Assembly (NCBI GenBank): GCA_026122225.1
Contig: JANEZZ010001949.1
Span: 62,001 to 126,000 of the forward strand
DNA length: 64,000 bases
Direction: 5' to 3'
Origin: Heloderma charlesbogerti
Lineage: Eukaryota > Chordata > Lepidosauria > Squamata > Helodermatidae
In this document: positions 55,770 to 64,000 of the stretch, piece after piece
Layout of the letters: each line of letters begins with the position of its first letter
Position numbering within the stretch: position 1 is the first letter of the stretch
Program-made: the position numbers and the translations under genes
Notes under the pieces: generated by a model
Told to the model about the DNA's origin: nothing
The model's input: only the letters and a program-made list of their open reading frames with translations
Databases searched by the model: none

Positions 55770-56054
55770 GGCAAAGCAAGAGCCAAGGTGGACAACATTT
55801 ACAAAGTGGGCAGAGTCTACAGAGTGGGTCAAGGTCTACATGAAACTAAGCCGAGGTCCACATGCCCCTTGAGCTTCAGGTTCTCCACCACTGACTTGAA
55901 TATTTGCCAGTGCCATTGAGTTAACCTAAGCAGTCTTACTGGTTCCATTAACCCTCTCCTAGCTGGGCCCCAATCATATAATATTCTCTTCAGTGTTGCA
56001 GGTTACTACTTCCACATCTTTGTAACTTGCTTCTTAATTTTTACCTGTCTGTCT
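55770..56054. other. no recognised feature
   Basis: Short, apparently single-copy stretch. Confidence 0.5.
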
Positions 56055-56566
56055 TAGCGATGTCACAGGCATCCAGCTGGGGCTCAAGGCCCAGCAAAAA
56101 ATTGCTGGCTCAGCCCCCTGGCCACCAGTCCACAGATCGCTGTGCTTGCCCAACTTGGTGTGCACTGAGTCGGGCAAGTGCACAGACACCTGATCCCTCA
56201 CCAAGCCTCCATTTTGTGTAAAAATGGTGGCTCGGCCTTTTCCCTAAAGGCCCATTTATGGAAAATGGCGGCCACAAAGCATCCGTTTACACAAGATTAG
56301 AGGCAGAAATGGTCCATTTAGTCCTGTAATCTTGCATAAATACCGCCTTACAGCCTCCATCTATGTAAATGGGCCTTAACGGAAAAGGCTGAGCCACCAT
56401 TTTTGTGGAAAATGGCAGCTCAGGAAGGGTTCAGGAGGCTGCACACCATGTTCTGGGTGCTTGCAGACCTCCCAATGGTTCGCCACATACAGTGAGCAAG
56501 GGCAGCCAGCCAGTGGGATTCCAGCGAGCAGCGTGCGACCCAGACTAGGGTGAGTTCGGCCATCCC

Positions 56567-56568
<2 letters not shown>
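56055..56568. mobile_element. probable foldback hAT element
   Basis: The ends TAGCGATGTCAC and GGCCATCCCTT resemble the hAT TIRs. Flanks GTCTGTCT (56047-56054) and ATCTATCT (56569-56576) match at 6 of 8. Inner arms at 56208-56275 and 56360-56420 (AAAAATGGTGGCTCGGCCTTTTCC, mirrored by GGAAAAGGCTGAGCCACCATTTTT) form a strong hairpin. Confidence 0.6.
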
Positions 56569-56610
<42 letters not shown>

Positions 56611-56611
56611 T
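56569..56611. repeat. (TCTA)n / GATA microsatellite
   Basis: About ten ATCT units, starting exactly at the right end of the probable hAT element. Confidence 0.95.
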
Positions 56612-56659
56612 GATTTATAATTCTTCTCTACCACTTAATATAATAAAATCCCTAAGTGG

Positions 56660-56762
56660 TTTCATGGAGTTAGGCCAGATTTAATCATACTTGGATTTCA
56701 AAGGCTCATACTTGATTTCAGTGGATCTACTCTCTAAGTATGATTAAATCTGGATCCAACCT
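56660..56762. mobile_element. small foldback element, Harbinger-like
   Basis: CCAGATTTAATCATACTT (56675-56692) is mirrored by AAGTATGATTAAATCTGG (56736-56753). Outer TTAGG and CCAACCTA are consistent with a common sauropsid MITE. Confidence 0.6.
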
Positions 56763-56818
56763 ATGTTGTCCTCCATATGGAACCCCTAAAATGGTACAAC
56801 TTCCAGAACTGTCCTGGA

Positions 56819-56853
56819 GTTTTTCATTCATTCATTCTTTCATTCATTCATTC
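56819..56853. repeat. (ATTC)n microsatellite
   Basis: Seven to eight CATT units with one interruption. The region 56854-57485 holds nothing else recognised. Confidence 0.9.
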
Positions 56854-57485
56854 ATGTGGGCACAGCACGGGCACAGCATTGCCTCTGAAAGGAGCATACT
56901 GGAAAAATGCAAAGCATTATTTTCCATCCAAACTGACCTTCCCCTTGAAATATCACCATTTGAGTCTTAATTACAAATCCTTCCTACCACCAAGTGCTAC
57001 ACGGTGGGATTAACTACAATAATGCTTAAAGCTGTTGCTCTTTTTTTTCCTCCCCCACCTCCCAAGCTCTGGCTTGTAGCAATATAATCTTGAAGAATTC
57101 CTTATTGATACAGATTTCAAAATGAAAATTACTACTACAATGCCCTGGCTTCTGGCAGATTTCGGGGGGGCGGGTTGTTGTTGTCCTTGCATTTAAAATG
57201 TCACAGTGCTGATTAAAATAAGTACTATGCTAAAACCTTCACAAATCATGTGTGCCTCAAAAATGCATTACATGTGGATGAATATGAACATAAGCACAGT
57301 CAGAGACATGTATTAGGAAGGAGGATCTCTGTTTTCATGTATCTAGGCACATAGAAAGAATTTAGCAGTATGCTAAAATTAAAGGTCTACCAGCTTATGT
57401 TTAAGAGTGATTACATACAAAGTTTGTGCTTGCAAGCAGAACTATTATTTGAATATCCAAGTATCTAATAAAACATTGTTTAGAC

Positions 57486-57679
57486 CAGTGGAGGCTGTTG
57501 GTTCTGATGTCAGTGGGGTGGTGAATCCACTCCGGGTTTCAGTCAGAACCAGTCAGAATTCTAAAGGAACTATCCAAGTTGTTCACCTTGAATAGTTCCC
57601 TTAGAATTCTGACTGGTTCTGACTGAAACTCGGAGTGGATTCACCACCCCAGTGACATCAGAACCACCACCCTCCACTG
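57486..57679. mobile_element. CAGTGGAGG foldback hAT MITE
   Basis: The ends CAGTGGAGGCTGTTGG and CACCACCCTCCACTG are flanked by a perfect TSD, GTTTAGAC (57478-57485 and 57680-57687). At 194 bp it is almost entirely two long arms around GAACTATCCAAGTTGTTCACC. Confidence 0.92.
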
Positions 57680-57862
57680 GTTTAGACCCTGCTATTCCTT
57701 GTTCACACCCACCGACACAAAGGATAGTTGACAGTGGGGCCTCATAGATGACCTTAGCACAAGTGATGGATGAATCTGCCCATTTCAGTTTCTCTGTTTC
57801 TCATTTTTCCAGTCTTAAGTTTGGTTTGTCCTGAACTTGGAGAATTTTTTCTAAGTTCACAT

Positions 57863-58109
57863 GGGAGCCAGTGTGGTGTAGAGGTTAGAGTGTTGGACTG
57901 GGACTTGGGAGATCTGGGTTCTAATCCCCACTCAGCCATGAAGCTCAATGGGTGACTTTGGGCCAGTCACTGACTCTCGGCCTAACCTACGGTACCTCAC
58001 AGATTTGTTGTGAGAATAAAATGGAGAGGAAGGGGACCATGTTAGCCACCTTGGGTTCCTCGCAAGAGGAAAAAAGGTGGGATATAAATGTAATCATAAA
58101 TAAATAATA
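57863..58109 (+). mobile_element. Sauria-type SINE
   Basis: Head GGAGCCAGTGTGGTGTAGAGG with A-box-like and B-box-like (GGGTTCTAATCCC) promoter regions, then GTGACTTTGGGCCAGTCAC and CTCACAGATTTGTTGTGAG. The end is AAAAAAGGTGGGATATAAAT with ATAAATAA tail units. This is the best Sauria copy in the window. Confidence 0.85.
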
Positions 58110-58114
58110 CAATT

Positions 58115-58400
58115 CATAAGCATTTTTGTGCACATTTCTCCTAGTACGTGCATTTTTGCCTATTGTACATTTTTTGCAAGTAAGTTTTTAATATAATGCA
58201 TTTTTTTAAAAAAATCAAACATACCCAATTTTGTTTGCATTTTTGACTAAACAACTCCTTTGCAAAATTCAGAAAATAGCAAATTTCAAAGGATAACTGA
58301 GTTTCGCTTTGGATAGTGGTTCAAACAGGTGAAATTAGGTAAGTCTGCATTAAAATTTAAAATGCAAACTGAACAAATTTCTTTCCCATCCCTTCTTAGC
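58115..58400 (-). mobile_element. hAT-like fragment, reverse of 26878-27326
   Basis: CATTTTTGTGCACATTTCTCC, GCAAAATTC, GGATAACTGAG and AAATTTCTTTCCCATCCCT are shared in reverse order and orientation. Left end not found. The region 58401-58990 has no recognised feature. Confidence 0.55.
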
Positions 58401-58999
58401 ACTCACAGGAAGCCAGTCTTATGCAAGAAGCCGTTCCATTAGATTCCCTCAGGTATTTTTTGGTGTTTGCACAGGTCTATCCTGTAGTATATACATGACA
58501 TGTGAAGGGCAGATGCAAACATCTAAATGCACAAGAATAAGTGCTGAGAAGTCCTGCTTGGCTGGAGCATGTCTCAGTGGCATAATGCATTGCCAATATC
58601 ATCATTGTGCCAGAGAATCAAGAGTTTACTTTCAATAAATGGCAATTTTTGGCTACCTTTTTGGTGGACTAAATAAATCAAAGCAGAAGCTGAACTTACA
58701 GAGGAAGGGGTTGCACAGAGGCCAAATGAAATCCTCTCCTCATTTCCACCTGGTACCTAACACCTGTGATGCTGATTAATTTGGTCCCCAATTGCTCATG
58801 GCCCAAGTTCAACTGAAGTGCCTTATTAATCCGGATGGGTTTCTAAAGGCAAGCTGTGGCTCAAAGAAGTTTCCCAAAATATGCAAAACCAGCAAAGGAC
58901 ACCATTCCATGCAGCAGTCTTCTTCTTAGAGCTAAACACACCCAGCTTGGATTAACTGCGTCTACGGCTTTGGGGGAAGGCATGTAAATGTGCACGCAA

Positions 59000-59425
59000 T
59001 GAGACACAATAAAGGACCAGAGGAGCGAATGTTGGCAGGTGCCTCGTGGGTCAAGCGGAGACATAGCATAGGAGCCGAGCACATGCTTTGCATACATAAA
59101 TCTCCAGGTTCAGCCCCTGGCAGTGGGGGCTAGCGGCTCAGATTTTGGTGGGGCTGTGAAACCACCCAGAACTCTAAAGGAGCTATCTAAAGTGCTATTT
59201 TGGGGATAGGCTCCAGCACCTTGGAGAGCTACTTTAGGGTTCTGTCTGGTTCTGACTAAAACCCAGAATGGAATCACAGCGCCACCAAAATAGGAGCCAC
59301 CTGGCATCTCCAGCTCAAAGGATCTCAGGTAGCAGGCCAAAGGGAGATGACCCCAGAGATCCGAGCCTGCTAGTATAGGCAGTGCTGGGAGAGATGGATC
59401 ATGTGTTAATACGGCTTCGTGTGTT
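59000..59425 (+). mobile_element. tRNA-derived SINE split by a foldback MITE
   Basis: GAGCACATGCTTTGCATAC...CCAGGTTCAGCCCCTGG (B box region) continues after the insertion as CTGGCATCTCCAGCTCAAAGGATCTCAGG. The inserted CAGTGGGGG element occupies about 59121-59308. Confidence 0.65.
59121..59308. mobile_element. CAGTGGAGG foldback MITE, worn copy
   Basis: Left arm CAGTGGGGGCTAGCGGCTC, shared core AACTCTAAAGGAGCTATC, right arm AATAGGAGCCAC. The right end and the TSD are damaged. Confidence 0.7.
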
Positions 59426-59604
59426 AATACGGTTAGGCAGGGGAGTTGATATCGCCCCCTTTTAGAGTCCCAAATGTTGCTGGGGTGCTTTTGCAAAGGC
59501 CATAAACTCGATAATATGTTTAGCTCTTGGTTTGAAAGTGAAAGCGATAAGGCCACATCAAACATTGCTATTTAATGGATCCACTGTGATACAGCCTTCA
59601 ACAA

Positions 59605-59727
59605 CCTGGTGCCCTCCAGTTGTTGTAGACTTGAACTCCCATCAGCCCCAGCTAGCATGGCCAGTGGTCAGGCATCATGGGAGCTGTAGTCCAAAACATC
59701 TGGAAGGTGCAAGGTTGGAGAAGGCTT
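59605..59727. mobile_element. foldback repeat (CAACCTGGTGCCCTCCAG type)
   Basis: Left CAACCTGGTGCCCTCCAGTTGTTG with GAACTCCCATCA; right GGGAGCTGTAGTCCAAAACATCTGGAAGG...AGGTTGG. The two halves are inverted copies. Common in sauropsids; superfamily not assigned from sequence alone. The region 59728-60675 has no recognised feature. Confidence 0.6.
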
Positions 59728-60678
59728 TTGTAATATTGTATGCCTCTTCAGCGTAAGGCAGGCAGGCAGACTGCTGGGTCTAAATTCTGTTTTGTTTTTT
59801 CTGTGATGGATTGTTAATGTTGCTGCAAACAAAACACCGGCTGGCATTATTGCCCTTGTATCTGTGCTGTGCTCTGAAAAAAGAAAAAAGAACTGGGCCA
59901 TCATGGCTGCCTTGTCTTCTGGAAAACCTTGGCAAGTGGAAGAGAAAGGGTTAGAAACTGCTCAAAGCAACTCTGAAAGGTAGTTCAGCTGAGTATGGCA
60001 GGCTGAGCAACCTTGCACTGTTCAAAGAATCAAATGGACATGAGTGGGAAAGGACACCATCAAAGACTTGGGAGTGAGCAGTGAAACAAGAACATCCACA
60101 AAACATTAATTAGCCAGCTGATGAAGGGAGGGGGAGAAGATTGTTCAAGGTGGTGCATTAGTTCAACATGCCACTAGGGCCTCCCCAGCAGCAGAACAGT
60201 CAAAACAAATTAAAGAAGACAATCCTAGAAGTCTCCCCGGAAAACACAGTTCAGCCAGCTGGTATGGGGTCTCGGACCATCTTTGCCCTGGGTGATGTGG
60301 AGAAGGAGATATCACACCATGAGCGCCCTTGCATCATAGTGTTGTAAACAAGCCAGGCCATATAAAAGAAGGGCAAACCAAGATGAAATCCCAGCGACAT
60401 CAGGAGGTGCCCATTAAAATGTACATCACTTTGTGTACATCACTTTGCAATGTGATATCAGCAGATCTCATTAGAAGGGCAGCTTTTTTTTTTGAGAAAT
60501 GTATTATTTTATGTCAAACACTTTTTCATTTTCATTTTGTTTATCAGTTATGTAGCTATTAATACTGCAAGATTTGCCTATGGATGTTCATATATTATTG
60601 AATGAAATCAGTAGGCAAACATGTGTACTAGGCAAACATTTCTATTCAAACCTAGGGTGTCCACCTGGACATTTCTGG

Positions 60679-60733
60679 TGTGTGTGAGAGAGAGAGAGAG
60701 AGAGAGGGAGGGAGGGAGGGAGAGAGAGAGAGA
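60679..60733. repeat. (GA)n/(GGGA)n microsatellite
   Basis: GA repeats interrupted by a GGGA block. The region 60734-61534 has no recognised feature. Confidence 0.95.
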
Positions 60734-61534
60734 TTGAGAATGAGAATTGAATGATGAAGCAGAGGTATCTGACACTGTGTAGTGTTTTGATTTCCATCTT
60801 CCTGAGTAACACAGTTGAGATTTCAAATGAATGCTATAAGCTCAGGTGATAGTTTTAAGAACACAAGATGGAATCATTCTAAGGAGTGTGGCATGTGCAA
60901 GAAGTTGGTTTTTTAAAAGAAAAATCAAAAGCTAGATAATCTTATCTTCAAGATTAAACCCATGGGGTGTTAAGAGTCTTGAGACTATAGATACAGACAT
61001 TCGCCCTTCCTTCCAAGATCTCTAGATTTGATGGTTGCTCTAGGAAATATTTCCAATATTACAGAAAGGTTGTAGCTATCAGAGTTTTTTTCAGTCAAGA
61101 TTGTAAGTTTGTGGTTTCTAAATTGTGTCTGTTGTTGTTTTTCTAACATACTAGATGTGGCATCCATGGTGTTTGCATCCAATAATGTATATTACCTTGT
61201 TATAGTTGCAAAGGTAATGTGCTCATTAATGAAACGGGGCTTACCCGTTGTTCTGCTTTTAAAGGTATCCATTTATCTAAGGATGATGCAGTGACTGGAT
61301 TCACAATGATGTAACTCAGGATTGTTGATTAGCGCTTTTATTTCCATTCTCACCAGTAACTTTGGTTGATGCAGAGGTTGGAGGGAGGCAATGAAAGCAT
61401 GCTTGTTGTTGTTGCTGATGGCTTTTGCAAGGTGTTGTGAATTAGCTACCACAGGGAAGTCCTTCTTCAGAGCTAAGAGAACACTGGGAGATGACAGATA
61501 GAAGTCAGCCATGCAAGGGACACTCTGTTGACCT

Positions 61535-61754
61535 CAGTGGAAGAAGGTGGCTCCGATTTCAGTGGGGCTGTAAATCTGCTCTGGGTTTCAGTCAGAACCA
61601 GTCAGAACTCTAAAGGAGCTATCCAAATCATTGAACCCATTTTGGGGACTGGGTTCAGTACCTTGGATAGCTCCTTCAGAGTTCTGACTGGCTTGGACTG
61701 AAACCCAGAGTGGATTCACAGCCCCACTGAAATCAGAGCCATCAACCTCCACTG
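61535..61754. mobile_element. CAGTGGAGG foldback hAT MITE
   Basis: The ends CAGTGGAAGAAGGTGG and CATCAACCTCCACTG; flanks GTTGACCT and GTCAACAT match in 5 of 8 positions. Long arms share TTTCAGTCAGAACCAGTCAG and the core AACTCTAAAGGAGCTATCC with the other copies. Confidence 0.82.
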
Positions 61755-62354
61755 GTCAACATTGTCCTGTACAGAAGAGATCCTCTGGAGAGCATAAATG
61801 GTCGGGATATATTGCAATCAGTGACGTGCAGAGGATATCCTCAGTATGGAAGGTCTGAGTTTGGTGGCATAATTAGCTCTTTTGAGATAATTATCATGGT
61901 TGTAGGTGCATTTAATTCTGAGGGACAAAGCCTTGGTTTGCAGGCCTTGGTTTGCTATGCCGAGCCAAATTTGTATGCTGTAGACCCCCTTTCCTCCATT
62001 CCATCTTGGAACTCTGAATACGCAAAGATTGTGACTTCACAATCAAATCAAAGTGGGGTTTTTTCCTCCCTTATCCTCCCCACAACTTGCCTTTTATACT
62101 ACCTGTTGAAGAGATCTGGAGCCCTCAAAACCTTGCACATTTTTGTGATCTTTGGGTTGGCCTAATAAAGGCATTACACTAATATGGATTTTGGAACTGG
62201 AATTTTACTTATGGTCAACATGGCTACCTTTGCTTTTTAAGACACTGATTTATTTGTCATCAATCTGTATAGCAAACTACCAGGTGCCCAAGTTTATGTT
62301 CCTATAATTCAAATCATATCGAGAGAAGCATCATCTACCCTTTGGGGGCATATA
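61755..62354. other. no recognised feature
   Basis: No convincing coding or repeat signal in this interval. Confidence 0.5.
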
Positions 62355-62432
62355 GGCGCCTTTTCTAGCCCTACCTAGAGATGACAGGAATCGAACCTGT
62401 TGCAAGCAAAGTGTTGAGCTACAGCCCTTTCC
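62355..62432 (-). mobile_element. tRNA-derived SINE fragment
   Basis: The reverse complement reads GTAGCTCAACACTTTGCTTGC...CAGGTTCGATTCCTGTCATCTC, a tRNA-like A/B-box region with the same CATCTC continuation as the SINE at 59000-59425. It is not an intact tRNA gene because the 3' half diverges into SINE body. Confidence 0.6.
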
Positions 62433-63800
62433 CCAGGAAGAGTGACTTTATTGGACTAAGTTTGTCTGCAGGTTCAGGTTCAGAAATATGCATCACAATC
62501 GTGCTTAATTGGGACAAACAGCTTTCAAGATAAGTTTGTAAACAGATTTCCCTTTAAAACACAGAGGATCCAATCCAGATGGATCATCATTGCACAGAAG
62601 TCTATTTTTGTGTACACTATTGCCCTTCCGTGTTCAAGGAGAGAGCGTACCCAGCTCTGTGCAGGAGCTGTGCCTCTAATTAAGGTGTTGGTAGCCAGCC
62701 TTAAAAGAAATGCAGGAGGCAAATACACCAATAGTTTTTGTGTCCATGCTCCTATGAATATTCATGAATGTAAAAAATAGTCCCAGATCACTAACAAAAA
62801 TACATTTAAAAAATATGGAAGCAAATGTTCACATACTAACAGTACTTTCCTTCTCTAAATCTAGGTTGCCTGATAGCTGAAGATACTGCTGGTGTCTTAC
62901 AACTGGCTTGCAATGGAAGGGGTTTTTGCTTCGAAAAGTCTGTCTTGATTTTGCAAGGCAGTCTGTGCTTAGCAGGGTTCCATTTTCCCACATGTGCCTC
63001 CTTCATAAAGCTGCTCACTTACTTTAAATATATCTACAGACCGAAAGAAAATGTTTACTGAAAGCCACACCGTTCGGTTAGCTTCATCCGTATAATATTT
63101 CTGTGAAAATATATAGCAAGTGAAGAATTCAGTTTCAAACAGCTCACATGTGCCGTCCACAATCACTGAAGGGAGTGGGGGGGGGGGACAAGGCCCATCC
63201 AAGCATGTGAGCAAAATCATAAAATATAATTATGAAAATAAGAGAAGTGGGTTTTAGGCTAGGAAAAATAATTTAAGCAAAGAATTAGCATCTTCTAATA
63301 ATCTTCTACCCAAATGATCTTGTTTTGCTTTGGTTTGTAAATTAGCTCATGATTAAAGTATCTCTCCAGTCAAGCTTCATTGTCTTCTGGTGCCTATTTT
63401 TTTTTTTTATGCAACCCTGACCTGAATGCTCTTGTAGCTCAAGTGCAAGATTTGAGAGCATGAGCAGAACAGTCATTATAAAGTGAAGTACTTACAGTTT
63501 TACTGCAAAATCAATGAACTTTTCGAGTGATTTTTACCGTGTTTCACAGCTGTTCTGTTTGCCTATGAATGATGTTTATCACATCACTAGCCATAATGTT
63601 TTTAGAACAGATGCCCTCTTCCTGAAGCTTCCACCTTGATTTTCTTCTTCCTTCTGTTATGTCTAGATATGTTTTTATCAACTTTTCTTCTCTTTCTTCT
63701 TCTTTTGCCTTTTATGCCTTTGAAAAGATCTCACATAATACTCGGTCAAGGATATGAGTGAAAGCCTTACTTTGTTCTTCCTCACACTACACTGACTAAA
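62433..63800. other. no recognised gene
   Basis: AT-rich sequence with a G run at 63177-63188 and a T run at 63398-63409. No coding frame with recognisable motifs. Confidence 0.5.
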
Positions 63801-63803
63801 ATG

Positions 63804-63916
63804 CAAACACACACACACACACACACAGTCTTCTTGTAACCAATGGCTGTAAAAATAAAAGTTAGTCGTTAAATCACACGCACATGTGCGCGCACGTACA
63901 CACACACACACACAAA
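63804..63916. repeat. two (CA)n microsatellites
   Basis: CA runs at 63806-63828 and 63898-63914, the second preceded by a CGCACATGTGCGCGCACG purine-pyrimidine alternating stretch. Confidence 0.9.
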
Positions 63917-64000
63917 CACAAAACCCCAGAAGAATTCCAGATTCACTTGTTTCATGGAAGCCTAGCTATATGCTTTCCCAGGGGCAGTGCCAGAGGTCGG

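Noticed and set aside
62355..62432. Possible tRNA gene
   Set aside because: Only the B-box side looks tRNA-like, and the sequence continues into a CATCTC SINE body shared with 59000-59425.

Overview
This is nuclear DNA of a vertebrate, most likely a squamate reptile (a lizard). The evidence is the repeat mix: a BovB-clade RTE LINE, CR1, L2-like and L1 LINEs, Sauria-type and other tRNA-derived SINEs, a 5S-like SINE, a chromodomain Gypsy retrotransposon, and very many non-autonomous hAT and Harbinger-like DNA transposons. I cannot name the species. There are no bacterial-type genes, and I see no rRNA or tRNA genes.

The only candidate host gene lies at the left, on the minus strand (865-2577). 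A first exon encodes a Myb/SANT-like (trihelix) domain, a second has a long glutamate run, and a third has a short coiled-coil end. Exons 2 and 3 have good splice sites and join in phase. The join from exon 1 to exon 2 does not, so an exon may be missing from my model.

Most of the rest is transposons, often nested, and target site duplications (TSDs) read by eye resolve many boundaries. The main discovery is a family of ten hAT-type miniature elements (TIR about TAGGGATGTAC, 8-bp TSD) at 3190-3712, 4795-5475, 7002-7897, 17348-18815, 17918-18746, 27844-28348, 39601-40533, 40685-41590, 53848-54571 and 54860-55359. Their cores are palindromes built from smaller palindromes: units centred on TACGTAAATATTTACGTA alternate with units based on GCAAATGGCG, and the row of units is mirror-symmetric about one centre. 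One copy split a SINE, and an unsplit relative of that SINE lies at 51323-51654 in the same window.

Region by region: 1-8150 holds the gene and three palindromic elements. 8150-16500 holds microsatellites, hAT, Harbinger-like and CR1 fragments. 16543-19548 is a four-level nest (hAT containing L1 containing hAT containing hAT). 19944-25495 is a full-length but inactivated Gypsy chromovirus with both LTRs. 27500-31095 is an L2-like LINE split by two DNA elements. 37861-44083 is a CR1 LINE split by a BovB LINE that is itself split by two palindromic hAT elements. 44490-50560 holds further hAT and Harbinger-like elements. 52908-55769 holds a minus-strand CR1 and more palindromic elements. 55770-64000 is mostly sparse, with small foldback elements, SINEs and microsatellites.

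All boundaries and identities were read by eye. Family names come from recognised protein or terminal motifs, not from a database search.
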